64,000 nucleotides of DNA from Cytophagales bacterium. GTDB taxonomy: Bacteria; Bacteroidota; Bacteroidia; Cytophagales; Spirosomataceae. The translations under genes were made by a program, and so were the position numbers. Below, piece by piece: positions 8,317 to 17,479 of the stretch. The DNA lies in NCBI GenBank assembly GCA_013298025.1, contig JAAFJE010000001.1, forward strand, positions 248,001 through 312,000. Reading direction: 5' to 3'. The notes below the pieces were generated by a model. The model was not told the DNA's origin, made no database searches, and saw only the letters and a program-made list of their open reading frames with translations. Each line of letters starts with the position of its first letter. Positions within the stretch are counted from its first letter, which is position 1.

Positions 8317-10671
8317 ATGAAAAAAAACCTTTTGCTGTTGTTTGCTCTTCTTTCATGTTACAGCACAATCATTGCCCAAAACGTACCCCAGACTCTTTTT
8401 ATCGGGGCTGTTAAAATTAATATTTCCGATAATGCCAAGGAAAAAATCCAAAAGGAAATGTCGGGAAGCCTCAAAAACCAAAACTATGTAGATAAGATTG
8501 TAGGAAAAATGTACACGCATCTGCCCATTGTAGAGCGTATCCTTGCCGAAGAAAATGTCCCAGACGAATTGAAGTACATTTGTGTAATAGAAAGTATGCT
8601 CGATGCCAATGCCGTGTCGAAGTCGAACGCTGTAGGCTTTTGGCAATTGAAAAAAGAAACAGCCCAAGGATTGTATTTGCGGGTAGATGGCGTGATAGAC
8701 GAACGTAAACATTTGATTGCCTCGACAAAAGCGGCCAGTGCCTATTTCAAAGACCACAACGAAAAACTCAATAGCTGGCCTGCGTGTATGCTCGCTTATC
8801 GTTGGGGCTTAACTACTTTTAAGCAGTCAGACTTGGCAGAATGGGCTTCAAAATCGGAAATCACTTTGACAGGTGATAATAAAGATGAAGATTATGTGAT
8901 TCGTTTTATTGCTTACCGTACTGCCCTCGACAACAAATACCGCCAAATTAAGCAAGAAAAGCCAGACTCAGTACCAAGCTTATTGGAATATAACCAAACC
9001 AAAGGGCGTAACCTTTCGGAAATTGCCTCAGAACTGAAAGTATCGGTCAAAGATATAGAACAACATAACGCTTGGCTTAGTTCGAGGTCGATACCCGACG
9101 ACAAAGACTACACTCTATTTATACCCGTAGGCGGTAAAGCAACCACGGCGGTTATAGCCATGAATACCCCACAACCCAAGCCTGTGGCTGTAAAAGGTCC
9201 AAGTACTGGCGAAGATGGTTTCCCTGTTTTGGTGAAAAAAACCGACAAAGTAACTGCTGTTGACGAACCAGTTTATTATGAAATCAATGGTAAAAAAGGG
9301 ATTCTATCTATTGATGGCGATACCCCTGCTCGCATTGCAGAGCGAGCCGATATTAGCCTCAAACGTTTCTTGAAATTTAATGATTTAGACGAATCCGACC
9401 GTATTATACCCAACCAAGTATATTACCTCAAAAAGAAGGAACGCAAAGGGCCTATTTCTTTCCATACGGTGCAAACCAACCAAAGTTTGTGGTGGATTTC
9501 GCAAATGTACGGCATGACGCTAGAATCGTTAATGGAGAAAAACCAGATTGAAAATCCTGTACAAAAACTGCCCAAAGGTAAAATTTTGTGGTTGATAGAC
9601 GAACGTCCGCTTGATTATAAAGATGAGATTAAAGCAACGCCAGAGCCAGAACAACCCAAAAAAGCACCTGTTGAAACGCCTAAGCCTGTGGCGAAACCTG
9701 TAGAACCTGTAGCGACAGAGCCTTCTGACGACAACAAGCCCAACAAATCGCTCAACGATAAATATTTGAATCAAAGAAAAATCATACTGCACAATGTACA
9801 CTCAACAGATACTTACTATACAATTGCCGAAAAGTATGGTATGTCGGTTGAAGAGTTGATGCAAATGAATGGAATTTTTGTGACAGACCCACTCAAGCCC
9901 GGACAGGTATTGAGGGTATATGCCGAAGGCGAAACTAAGCCAAGCACTACGACCGACAAAAACACGGGCGTTGGGGCTAATACGCCAGTGCTTATGCCAG
10001 CAGAACCCAAGCCTACAGCCGAGTTGCCGAAAACTACGCCTGAAAAGGTGGTTGAAAAGCCTGTGGCAGAAAAACCTGTTACCAAAGCCCCAGACACAAG
10101 ACCTTCGCCTTCGGTGAGCAATACGGGCGAGATTGTCAATCCACTCAACCGGGTAGTACATACCGTACAAAGAGGCGAAACGCTATCTAAAATTGCACGC
10201 TATTACCAAGTGAGTCTTGATAACCTCAAATCGTGGAACGGCCTAGCACTGGAAGACGTGGAGGTTTCGCAAGAAATTTCTATTTACGGGCTCGACATTC
10301 GTCCGAAAGGAGGAGCTTCTTCAACACCAACGCCACCAGCCAACAATACGCCAGCGGTAACAACAGATAAAAATGGGCGTGTCAAAGATTTGTTGAATAT
10401 TGATGCCCCAGAAAAAGAGAAAGACAAAAAGGCAACGGCAGATTCAAGTGCAGTAAAACCAACCGAAAAACCAAAACCTGTTGCCACCACTACCACCTCA
10501 GCTACTAGCCTACCAGTAGGTACTACGCCAGACGGCTATCACGTGGTACAACCTGGCGAAACGGCCTATCGTATTTCGGTCAATCATGGTATTACGGTAC
10601 AAAAATTACTAGAACTCAACGGTATGAGTTCGCCTACAATCAAGGTAGGAAGTAAGCTTAAAATCAAGTAA
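8317..10671 (+). CDS. MltD-like lytic transglycosylase with multiple LysM domains
   Basis: Exported cell-wall protein of 784 residues. It has a signal peptide (MKKNLLLLFALLSCYSTIIAQ). The SLT/MltD-like catalytic region follows within residues ~50-220: LPIVERILAEENVPDELKYI, CVIESMLDANAVSKSNAVGF and WQLKKETAQGLYLRVDGVID, where E of VIES is the candidate catalytic acid. Five or so LysM-like repeats follow (for example FHTVQTNQSLWWISQMYGM, VHTVQRGETLSKIARYYQV and YHVVQPGETAYRISVNHGI at the C-terminus), separated by Pro/Thr/Lys-rich linkers. LysM binds peptidoglycan. I chose the ATG at 8317, which starts the signal peptide. A strong hairpin follows the gene. Confidence 0.9.
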   Translation: MKKNLLLLFALLSCYSTIIAQNVPQTLFIGAVKINISDNAKEKIQKEMSGSLKNQNYVDKIVGKMYTHLPIVERILAEENVPDELKYICVIESMLDANAVSKSNAVGFWQLKKETAQGLYLRVDGVIDERKHLIASTKAASAYFKDHNEKLNSWPACMLAYRWGLTTFKQSDLAEWASKSEITLTGDNKDEDYVIRFIAYRTALDNKYRQIKQEKPDSVPSLLEYNQTKGRNLSEIASELKVSVKDIEQHNAWLSSRSIPDDKDYTLFIPVGGKATTAVIAMNTPQPKPVAVKGPSTGEDGFPVLVKKTDKVTAVDEPVYYEINGKKGILSIDGDTPARIAERADISLKRFLKFNDLDESDRIIPNQVYYLKKKERKGPISFHTVQTNQSLWWISQMYGMTLESLMEKNQIENPVQKLPKGKILWLIDERPLDYKDEIKATPEPEQPKKAPVETPKPVAKPVEPVATEPSDDNKPNKSLNDKYLNQRKIILHNVHSTDTYYTIAEKYGMSVEELMQMNGIFVTDPLKPGQVLRVYAEGETKPSTTTDKNTGVGANTPVLMPAEPKPTAELPKTTPEKVVEKPVAEKPVTKAPDTRPSPSVSNTGEIVNPLNRVVHTVQRGETLSKIARYYQVSLDNLKSWNGLALEDVEVSQEISIYGLDIRPKGGASSTPTPPANNTPAVTTDKNGRVKDLLNIDAPEKEKDKKATADSSAVKPTEKPKPVATTTTSATSLPVGTTPDGYHVVQPGETAYRISVNHGITVQKLLELNGMSSPTIKVGSKLKIK

Positions 10672-10688
10672 CAAGTCATCAGTATAGC

Positions 10689-10730
10689 AAATCCCTAGTT
10701 TAATGCCAACAAGCATTAAACTAGGGATTT
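10689..10730 (+). terminator. Strong perfect inverted repeat after the LysM transglycosylase
   Basis: An 18-base arm (10689-10706) is perfectly complementary to 10713-10730 with a six-base loop CAACAA. The A-run on one flank and T-run on the other make it usable in both directions; it begins 17 bases after the stop. Confidence 0.85.
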
Positions 10731-10888
10731 GTGTTTAGACGCATTAAGGTAATATGGGGTATATTTTTAGTAATGAAAACACAGTGTCAGCAAGAATGTG
10801 CATTTCACGGTTTTTGAGCAGATAAGTTTTAATGCTGAATCAATAATTAGTCAGTTTTCGATGTCTATTAATTTAAAATATGGATATA

Positions 10889-11866
10889 TCATTTCTTGAA
10901 AATTTCTTTTCTATGCCAAGCAAAATTCGTTAACGATGGTTGATATTCAGCTTGTTGGGGTAGTTTAATTGTTTTTCCTTCTAATTTATGAAAACTATAC
11001 TCACTTTCCTGATTTTCTTTGAAAGATTTTGATAAGATGATTTCGTAGTGGTCGTTTATGGCGACAAGTCCACGGTCGAAAGCTCGATGAAGGTTTGGAC
11101 AAAGGGCTATTCCATTGGTTAATGTATTATCAAATCCAATGGCAAAAGGAATAATATGACAAGCGTCCACCATTGAAATACTAAAAGAAGCCGATACGCT
11201 TAATCCAGACATAGCACAAGTAGCGTTGTAGATTTTTACTACTTCTCTTCTAAAAATAGTCCCTCTATTATACACTTCAATTTGATAGGTTTCGGGGTCA
11301 AGGTTTTTCTTTAAATCTTCTAATTTACTTTTATAAGCAATGGCAGGCTCATAAATATCATTTTTGAGTTGAGCAAAGTAATTATCTTTTTCAAAAGAAT
11401 CTTGTTGTAACGTCTTTTGGGGAAAATAGGTTTTTAACAACACTTGTTTTAAACTATTTCTGCTTTCCTGATTGAGTAGTAAAGTCGCCAAATTTATATC
11501 AATTGTAGCATAAGCCACAGCAGCACTCAAATTGCCAAAGCTTCGCATGGAACCAGCGTTTTCAATCCATAATTCACAGCCCACATTAGGCATTAATTGC
11601 CACCAATTCCCTTTTTCTCCAGTAAGATGAAAAAAAGGCAAAGCAAATCTTGGGTCGTGCGAAGTAGTGACCAACTGATTCCAAAAAAGAGCGAATGAAT
11701 GCGTCAGTTCGGGCGTAATATAAATCTTGTGGTCGGGGATATGTCCTAATTCGTATTCGTGAATAATGGCTAATAGCAAAATAGGTTTGTGCGGTGCTCC
11801 TCCGTTTTTACTATCACGGCGTAGATGTGTAAAAGCATGAATAAAATAGTCTAAAATGATAGTCAT
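10889..11866 (-). CDS. HNH endonuclease-domain protein (putative restriction endonuclease type)
   Basis: A protein of about 325 residues. The N-terminus (FTHLRRDSKNGGAPHKPILLLAIIHEYE) is typical of a family annotated as putative restriction endonucleases with a C-terminal HNH. The C-terminal nuclease core reads CHIIPFAIGFDNTLTNGIALCPNLHRAFDRGLVAI, matching the HNH pattern with the metal-binding His/Asn/His set. It has no adjacent methyltransferase, so it may be a solitary modification-dependent or defense nuclease; substrate specificity cannot be read. The start at 11866 is favoured; an ATG at 11881 adds five residues. It lies upstream of the cco cluster in the opposite direction. Confidence 0.8.
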   Translation of the reverse strand: MTIILDYFIHAFTHLRRDSKNGGAPHKPILLLAIIHEYELGHIPDHKIYITPELTHSFALFWNQLVTTSHDPRFALPFFHLTGEKGNWWQLMPNVGCELWIENAGSMRSFGNLSAAVAYATIDINLATLLLNQESRNSLKQVLLKTYFPQKTLQQDSFEKDNYFAQLKNDIYEPAIAYKSKLEDLKKNLDPETYQIEVYNRGTIFRREVVKIYNATCAMSGLSVSASFSISMVDACHIIPFAIGFDNTLTNGIALCPNLHRAFDRGLVAINDHYEIILSKSFKENQESEYSFHKLEGKTIKLPQQAEYQPSLTNFAWHRKEIFKK

Positions 11867-12207
11867 GAACGCAAGCGACATTAGATTTTTTTACAACAAT
11901 AGTATAAAAAAATCAACACAAAGGCATATTTAATCCAGATTATTTCAAAAAAACAATTGTTTTATGCTATAGTTAAACAACGCACAAAGCCTATTTCCGA
12001 AGAATATAGGGCTTTCTTGTAGTCGGATGTGTCCTCTATTATGGTCTGCTTACTTGGTGGTTTATAGACCCAATCCCATATTTCTACTGACTTTTATCAT
12101 GTACGAGGCTAATAAATGCAAGTACCCCCGCTAACATTCCTCATAGCTCAACCCAAGAGTTTGCCCCAATTTTGGAACATGAAAATCACCCTTTAAAACC
12201 CGAAAAA
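11867..12207. other. Divergent intergenic region upstream of ccoS
   Basis: About 340 bases with no supported gene. In many relatives a CcoI copper ATPase gene precedes ccoS; no trace of one is visible here. I saw no convincing FNR-type palindrome. Confidence 0.4.
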
Positions 12208-12360
12208 ATGCAAATCATATTCGTCATGATAGGTATCAGTTTGCTGATGGCACTGACCTTCCTTGCAGCGTTTTTTTGGTCGATGAAAGATGGTCAAAAC
12301 GACGATTTGCACACGCCAGCGATGCGCATTTTGTTGGACGACAAACCTTCTAAATCATGA
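12208..12360 (+). CDS. ccoS: cbb3 oxidase maturation protein CcoS
   Basis: A 50-residue single-pass inner-membrane protein needed for cofactor insertion into cbb3 oxidase. MQIIFVMIGISLLMALTFLAAFFWSMKDGQNDD shows one membrane helix followed by the W-x-x-x-x-GQ-DD segment typical of CcoS. The ATG at 12208 is chosen because the helix begins there; an in-frame ATG at 12172 would add 12 polar residues. It is the first gene of the cco cluster, 51 bases before ccoNO. Confidence 0.9.
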   Translation: MQIIFVMIGISLLMALTFLAAFFWSMKDGQNDDLHTPAMRILLDDKPSKS

Positions 12361-12411
12361 CCTGATACGCGCCCTTAAATCAAACTGTAACCAAATACCA
12401 AATCTAAAAAT

Positions 12412-14553
12412 ATGTCAACTATCAGTACACACATTGAACACTTTGAGTACGACAACCGAATCGTTCGTAACTTTGGTGTTGCAACGATTATCTGGGGGAT
12501 TGTGGGTATGTTGGTAGGCGTAATTGTCGCTTCTCAACTTGTCAAACCTGAACTCAACGTTACCCAATACGGTACATTCGGTAGAATACGTCCTTTGCAT
12601 ACCAATGCCGTGATTTTTGCTTTTGTAGGAAATGCCATTTTTATGGGTGTTTACTACTCGCTTCAACGCCTTTGCAAAGCCCGTATGTTTAGCGATTTGC
12701 TTTCTAATATCCACTTTTGGGGCTGGCAATTGATTATCGTATCGGCGGCACTTACACTTCCTTTGGGGCTTACGACTTCTAAAGAATATGCCGAATTAGA
12801 ATGGCCCATCGACTTGGGCATTACCTTGATTTGGGTGGTGTTTGGTATCAATATGTTTGGTACAATTATCAAACGCCGTGAACGCCATTTGTACGTAGCC
12901 ATCTGGTTTTATATTGCTACGTTTATCACGGTTGCGGTATTGCACTTGGTTAACTCGTTTGAAATGCCCGTGAGCTTTATGAAAAGCTACTCGATGTACG
13001 CAGGGGTACAAGATGCCTTGGTACAATGGTGGTATGGACACAATGCAGTAGCATTTTTCCTTACAACGCCTTTCTTGGGCTTGATGTACTACTTCTTGCC
13101 TAAAATGGCAAACCGCCCTGTTTACTCATACAAATTATCTATTTTGCACTTCTGGGCTTTGATATTTATTTATATCTGGGCTGGACCTCACCACTTGCTT
13201 TATACAAGTTTGCCAGACTGGGCACAATCGTTGGGTACGGTCTTTTCTATCATGCTGATTGCTCCTTCTTGGGGTGGAATGATTAATGGGCTGCTGACGC
13301 TCCGTGGAGCTTGGGACAAAGTAAGAGAAGATGCCATCTTGAAATTTATGGTTGTGGGTGTTACTTGCTACGGTATGGCTACTTTTGAAGGCCCGATGCT
13401 TTCGTTGAAAAATGTAAACGCCATCGCTCACTTTACCGACTGGATTGTTGCACACGTACACGTAGGGGCATTGGGCTGGAATGGTTTCTTGTCGTTTGCT
13501 ATTCTTTATTGGTTAGTACCTCGTTTGTACAATACCGAAGTTTTCTCGAAAAAATTAATCAATGTTCACTTCTGGATGGGTACGTTGGGAATTGCCTTCT
13601 ATGCCATTCCGATGTATATCTCAGGCTTTACGCAAGGGATGATGTGGAAAGATTTTACGCCAGAAGGTACATTGCAGTACGGTAACTTCCTCGAAACTAC
13701 CCTACAAATTTTACCCATGCACGCCATGCGGGCCATCGGTGGAACGATTTACTTGGCTGGAGCAATTGTGATGGCTTACAACTTATTTAAAACGATGGCT
13801 CAAGGCTCGCTTACAGCCAACGAAGCCGCCGAAGCTCCTGCCCTTACCAAAGAATTTGTGCCTACTGGTAGCGATACTTACTGGCACCGTTGGTTTGAAC
13901 GCAAACCTATTCCGTTGTTGATTGGCTCATTGGTAATGATTTTGGTGGGTTCACTTATTGAGTTAGTACCAACGTTTATGGTGAAATCGAACGTTGAAAC
14001 CATCTCGGCAGTACAGCCATATACACCACTCGAACTCGAAGGCCGTGACTTGTACATCCGTGAGGGTTGCGTAAGCTGCCATAGCCAGTTGGTGCGTCCG
14101 TTCCGTAGCGAAACCGAAAGATACGGACAGTATTCAAAAGGCGGCGAGTTTGTGTATGACCACCCATTCTTGTGGGGGTCGAAACGTACTGGACCCGATT
14201 TGCACAGAGAAGGGGGCAAATATCCCGACTCTTGGCACTATCACCACATGAGAGAGCCATCTTCGATGTCGCCAGGTTCTATTATGCCTAATTATGCGTG
14301 GCTATTGGAACAAAAATTAGATGTGTCGAAAACACAAGATAAGCTCAAAGCAATGCGTAAAATGGGCGTTCCGTATGATGAGTACCAAATTATGAAAGCC
14401 CCCGAAGACCTTCAAACGCAAGCCCAAGGCATTGCTGCCAACCTTCAAAAAGAGGGCGTAAAAGTAAGTGCCGACAAAGAAATCATTGCTTTGATTGCGT
14501 ATTTGCAACGCATTGGTAGCGACATCAACAAAGTAGAAACAGCAGAAAAATAA
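12412..14553 (+). CDS. ccoNO: Fused cbb3-type cytochrome c oxidase subunits I and II (CcoN-CcoO)
   Basis: Catalytic subunit of the high-affinity cbb3 terminal oxidase, reducing O2 to water and pumping protons. Residues ~1-480 form the polytopic CcoN haem-copper domain, with the metal-ligand histidines in HTNAVIFAFVGN, WYGHNAVAFFLTTPF, WAGPHHLLY and DWIVAHVHVGALGWN. After a transmembrane anchor (~500-520), the CcoO part carries REGCVSCHSQLVRPF (CxxCH haem c site near residue 551) and a distal Met in SIMPNYAWLL. The fusion into one 713-residue chain is usual in Bacteroidota. Expression of such clusters is normally induced at low oxygen; no regulator site is identified here. Confidence 0.97.
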   Translation: MSTISTHIEHFEYDNRIVRNFGVATIIWGIVGMLVGVIVASQLVKPELNVTQYGTFGRIRPLHTNAVIFAFVGNAIFMGVYYSLQRLCKARMFSDLLSNIHFWGWQLIIVSAALTLPLGLTTSKEYAELEWPIDLGITLIWVVFGINMFGTIIKRRERHLYVAIWFYIATFITVAVLHLVNSFEMPVSFMKSYSMYAGVQDALVQWWYGHNAVAFFLTTPFLGLMYYFLPKMANRPVYSYKLSILHFWALIFIYIWAGPHHLLYTSLPDWAQSLGTVFSIMLIAPSWGGMINGLLTLRGAWDKVREDAILKFMVVGVTCYGMATFEGPMLSLKNVNAIAHFTDWIVAHVHVGALGWNGFLSFAILYWLVPRLYNTEVFSKKLINVHFWMGTLGIAFYAIPMYISGFTQGMMWKDFTPEGTLQYGNFLETTLQILPMHAMRAIGGTIYLAGAIVMAYNLFKTMAQGSLTANEAAEAPALTKEFVPTGSDTYWHRWFERKPIPLLIGSLVMILVGSLIELVPTFMVKSNVETISAVQPYTPLELEGRDLYIREGCVSCHSQLVRPFRSETERYGQYSKGGEFVYDHPFLWGSKRTGPDLHREGGKYPDSWHYHHMREPSSMSPGSIMPNYAWLLEQKLDVSKTQDKLKAMRKMGVPYDEYQIMKAPEDLQTQAQGIAANLQKEGVKVSADKEIIALIAYLQRIGSDINKVETAEK

Positions 14554-14561
14554 CCTTTGGT

Positions 14562-14589
14562 AACTTGGAGAAAGCCTTTTCTCCAAGTT
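14562..14589 (+). terminator. Intercistronic hairpin between ccoNO and ccoQ
   Basis: AACTTGGAGAAA (14562-14573) pairs perfectly with TTTCTCCAAGTT (14578-14589), a 12-bp stem with a 4-base loop. No T-run follows, so it may be a stabilising or processing structure rather than a full terminator; it would set relative amounts of CcoNO and the small subunits. Confidence 0.5.
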
Positions 14590-14610
14590 GCTCCTAAATT
14601 TCCATTCCTT

Positions 14611-14784
14611 ATGTTTAAGCAATTTATCGATAAAGTAGAGGGAGCTGATACGTTCATGATTACCTCTTTTCTCATGTTTATGCTATTTTTTGTATTGGTA
14701 GGTTTGTACTTGCTCGTGATGGACAAATCGTACCTCCGCAAAATGGAAACATTACCGCTTGAAGACGAACCCAAAGGTGTTTGA
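14611..14784 (+). CDS. ccoQ: CcoQ-like small subunit of cbb3 oxidase
   Basis: A 57-residue protein with one membrane helix (ITSFLMFMLFFVLVGLYLLV) followed by a short charged tail (MDKSYLRKMETLPLEDEPKG), in the position of CcoQ/FixQ between ccoNO and ccoP. In other bacteria CcoQ stabilises the oxidase. The ATG at 14611 is chosen; reading further upstream would run through the intercistronic hairpin. Assignment rests on size, topology and neighbours more than on residue identity. Confidence 0.8.
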   Translation: MFKQFIDKVEGADTFMITSFLMFMLFFVLVGLYLLVMDKSYLRKMETLPLEDEPKGV

Positions 14785-14857
14785 GAAACGTTTAGGAGCA
14801 TTTTGCTGTATCTCATCTAAGCTTTCGATTTTTCAAATAGTTAATCATATTAAACGA

Positions 14858-15715
14858 ATGAAACGAAAATCTTTTCTTCTTATGCTGGCTCTCATACCGT
14901 TCGGAACGGTCGGAGCGTATGCAGCTACAGATTCATACTTGCCCCATATCAAAACTGGCGAAGAGCTTTTGATGGTGAGTTTGGTAGGTATCATGAGCGT
15001 TATTAGTGCCGTAGTAATAGTACTCACCATTAGTTTGAATACCCAACTCAAAAATTTGGTTAAACCCAAAGGGGCTGTCAACGATGCTTATGAACAAGCA
15101 ATGGCCAACCGTACTTTCTGGCAAAAATTGGGTAGCCTCAAACCATTGGCTTTTGAAAAAGAGCAAATGCTCGAACACAATTTCGATGGTATCGTAGAGC
15201 TAGACAACCCAACGCCTCCGTGGTTTATGTATTTGTTTTATATTACCATTGTGTTTGCGGTAGTGTATATGGGTGGTTATCACCTTGTTGGAAACGGCAA
15301 AGTAATGACCAACGAATACACCGAAGAAGTGGCCATTGCTGAAAAAGCACGGGAAGAATACATGAAAAAATTTGCCAATTCGGTTAATGAAGACAACGTA
15401 AAAGTACTTACAGAAGCCAAAGCCTTGGAAGATGGCAAGAAAATTTATACCCAAAACTGCGTAGCTTGTCATGGTGCAAACGGCGAAGGGGTAGTAGGAC
15501 CCAACCTTACCGACGAGTATTGGTTGCATGGCGGTACAGCAAAATCTGTGTTCCATACCATTACCGAAGGTGTACCAGAAAAAGGGATGATTGCTTGGAA
15601 AAAATCGTTGAACCCTATCCAAGTGCAACAAGTATTGAGCTATATTTTCTCTATTCAGGGAACAAAACCAGCCAATGCTAAAGCGCCACAAGGGGATAAA
15701 ATAGCCGCTAAATAA
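14858..15715 (+). CDS. ccoP: cbb3 oxidase subunit III, single-haem CcoP-type cytochrome c
   Basis: Membrane-anchored cytochrome c that passes electrons to CcoO. The 285-residue protein has a signal-like first helix (MKRKSFLLMLALIPFGTVGA), a second helix (residues ~32-58), a third (PPWFMYLFYITIVFAVVYMG, ~120-140), then a periplasmic cytochrome domain with one CxxCH (NCVACHGANGEGVVGPNL, about residue 200) and a likely Met ligand in VPEKGMIAWKK. Proteobacterial CcoP usually has two haems; only one site is visible here, as in many Bacteroidota. The N-terminal extension with extra helices is also typical of this phylum. Start ATG at 14858. Confidence 0.92.
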   Translation: MKRKSFLLMLALIPFGTVGAYAATDSYLPHIKTGEELLMVSLVGIMSVISAVVIVLTISLNTQLKNLVKPKGAVNDAYEQAMANRTFWQKLGSLKPLAFEKEQMLEHNFDGIVELDNPTPPWFMYLFYITIVFAVVYMGGYHLVGNGKVMTNEYTEEVAIAEKAREEYMKKFANSVNEDNVKVLTEAKALEDGKKIYTQNCVACHGANGEGVVGPNLTDEYWLHGGTAKSVFHTITEGVPEKGMIAWKKSLNPIQVQQVLSYIFSIQGTKPANAKAPQGDKIAAK

Positions 15716-15722
15716 TCATTCG

Positions 15723-15757
15723 GCTGCCCAATGCTAGGGTGTTGGGCAGCTTTTTTA
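15723..15757 (+). terminator. Rho-independent terminator after ccoP
   Basis: GCTGCCCAA (15723-15731) pairs with TTGGGCAGC (15742-15750), followed by seven T. It ends the ccoS-NO-Q-P unit, so ccoG probably has its own promoter. Confidence 0.9.
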
Positions 15758-15758
15758 T

Positions 15759-15900
15759 TGAGTGATTGAGTGAGTTAGTGAATTAGTGATTTGCGAATTA
15801 GTGATTAAGTAATTCATTTTCAATAACTTACTGTTTGTTTTCCTAAAAAGCCAAACTTGATTATTAAAAAATCACTCAATCACTAACTCACTCAATAGTT
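15759..15900. repeat. Low-complexity GAGTTAGT-type repeat with a long inverted-repeat stem
   Basis: The left half is a degenerate run of 'gagtgattgagtgagttagtg' type octamers; the right half is its complement. One exact 17-base arm pair is 15765-15781 with 15880-15896. The same kind of structure occurs at 20022-20215, and a related one at 42636-42812. Confidence 0.75.
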
Positions 15901-15963
15901 TAAATATGAAAATCCTTTTATATTTTCATCTCGACTCCACACACTTTAAAGTACTCGGAAATT

Positions 15964-17382
15964 ATGAAACAGCCCAGTATAGATACAAACGAATTTCGGG
16001 ACCATTTATCGAATGTAACCGACAATGGCAAACGCATCTGGATTTATCCTCGTGTTGTCAAAGGGAAGCTTTACCAGTACCGCACTTACTTTTCCTGGCT
16101 TTTATTGGGCTTACTCTTTGGACTGCCTTGGATAGAAGTAGAAGGGCATCCATTGTTTATGTTTAATGTCATCGAACGACAGTTTGTCTTCTTTGGCGTT
16201 ACCTTTTTTCCGCAAGATTTTCATTTGGTTGCCATTGGATTGCTCACGGTGATTGTGTTTGTGATTTTGTTTACCGTTATATTTGGGCGTGTATGGTGCG
16301 GTTGGGCTTGTCCGCAAACTATTTTTATGGAAATGCTTTTTCGTAAAATAGAAATCTGGATTGAAGGCGATTACAAAGCCCAACGCAAACTAGACGAGTC
16401 GCCTTTGACTACCGAAAAACTCCTAAAGAAAACCGCCAAACACAGCATTTTCTTTGTGCTTTCTTTCTTGATAGCCAATACTTTTTTGGCGTATATTATT
16501 GGTAAAAAAGCCTTACTGGCTATCGTTACCGACAATCCGCTAGAACATTTGACAGGCTTGTTTGCCATTACCATTTTTACAGCCGTATTTTATTTTGTCT
16601 TTGCTCGTTTCCGTGAATTGGTCTGTATTGTTGTATGTCCTTACGGTCGTTTGCAAGGCGTTTTATTAGATAAAAAATCCATTATTGTGGCGTATGATTA
16701 CCTCCGAGGCGAGCCTAGAGGGAAAATGAAAAAGCAAGACAATCCGCTCGATACCCTCAAGCAAACCGCCAAAGGGCATTGCGTCGATTGCAATATTTGC
16801 GTACAAGTATGTCCTACAGGCATTGATATTCGGAATGGCACACAGTTGGAATGTATCGGTTGCACGGCTTGTATAGATGCCTGCGACGAAGTGATGGAAA
16901 AAACTCACCAACCTAAAGGGCTAATTCGCTATGCTTCTTTGGAAGGCATAGAACAAGGCAAAAAATTGCAATTCAATTTGCGTATTGGAGCTTACAGTGC
17001 GGTATTATTGGCTTTGGTTTCGGGCTTGACCTATTTGTTATTGAACCGAAGCGACATCGAAACAACGCTGTTACGAACACCCGGCTTGACCTATCAAGAA
17101 GAAAAAACAGGCGTTTCAAATTTATACAACATCGAAATTTTAAATAAAACCACCCAACAAATGCCCATCACATTGGCGGTAGAAGATTATCCTGCGGCAC
17201 AAATTCGTTTGGTTGGCAAGCCTTTGCAGTTGAAAGGTAGCGAAATAACAAAGGGTTCATTTTTTATTATTATTCCGAAAAAAGACCTTAAAGATTCACG
17301 GTTAAAGCTATACGTGAATATTGTAAGCAACGGAAAAGTAATAGACCACGTAAAAACTTCCTTCCTTGGGCCGATGGAATAA
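15964..17382 (+). CDS. ccoG: Cytochrome c oxidase accessory protein CcoG (FixG/RdxA)
   Basis: Polytopic inner-membrane iron-sulfur protein required for cbb3 oxidase assembly, thought to reduce copper for the active site. The 472-residue protein has about five membrane helices (for example FSWLLLGLLFGLPWIEVEG). It also has GRVWCGWACPQTIFMEMLFR, the polyferredoxin-like motif, and two 4Fe-4S sites: CVDCNICVQVCPTGIDIRNG and CIGCTACIDACDEVM (near residues 272-310). The C-terminal ~130 residues form an Ig-like FixG C domain. It follows the ccoP terminator by about 200 bases. CcoH and CcoI genes are not found beside it. Confidence 0.95.
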   Translation: MKQPSIDTNEFRDHLSNVTDNGKRIWIYPRVVKGKLYQYRTYFSWLLLGLLFGLPWIEVEGHPLFMFNVIERQFVFFGVTFFPQDFHLVAIGLLTVIVFVILFTVIFGRVWCGWACPQTIFMEMLFRKIEIWIEGDYKAQRKLDESPLTTEKLLKKTAKHSIFFVLSFLIANTFLAYIIGKKALLAIVTDNPLEHLTGLFAITIFTAVFYFVFARFRELVCIVVCPYGRLQGVLLDKKSIIVAYDYLRGEPRGKMKKQDNPLDTLKQTAKGHCVDCNICVQVCPTGIDIRNGTQLECIGCTACIDACDEVMEKTHQPKGLIRYASLEGIEQGKKLQFNLRIGAYSAVLLALVSGLTYLLLNRSDIETTLLRTPGLTYQEEKTGVSNLYNIEILNKTTQQMPITLAVEDYPAAQIRLVGKPLQLKGSEITKGSFFIIIPKKDLKDSRLKLYVNIVSNGKVIDHVKTSFLGPME

Positions 17383-17430
17383 GTAGATATTGGGCAAGTT
17401 CAGCAAGCACATTCGCTATCATCAGATGTC

Positions 17431-17469
17431 AAATGGTTTAGGTAAAATAGTTTTTTACCCAAACCATTT
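17431..17469. terminator. Bidirectional terminator between ccoG and the oxidoreductase gene
   Basis: A 17-base arm (17431-17447) pairs with 17453-17469 with one A/C mismatch on the + transcript that becomes a G-U pair on the minus transcript. It lies between convergent genes. Confidence 0.8.
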
Positions 17470-17479
17470 TGGCATAATA

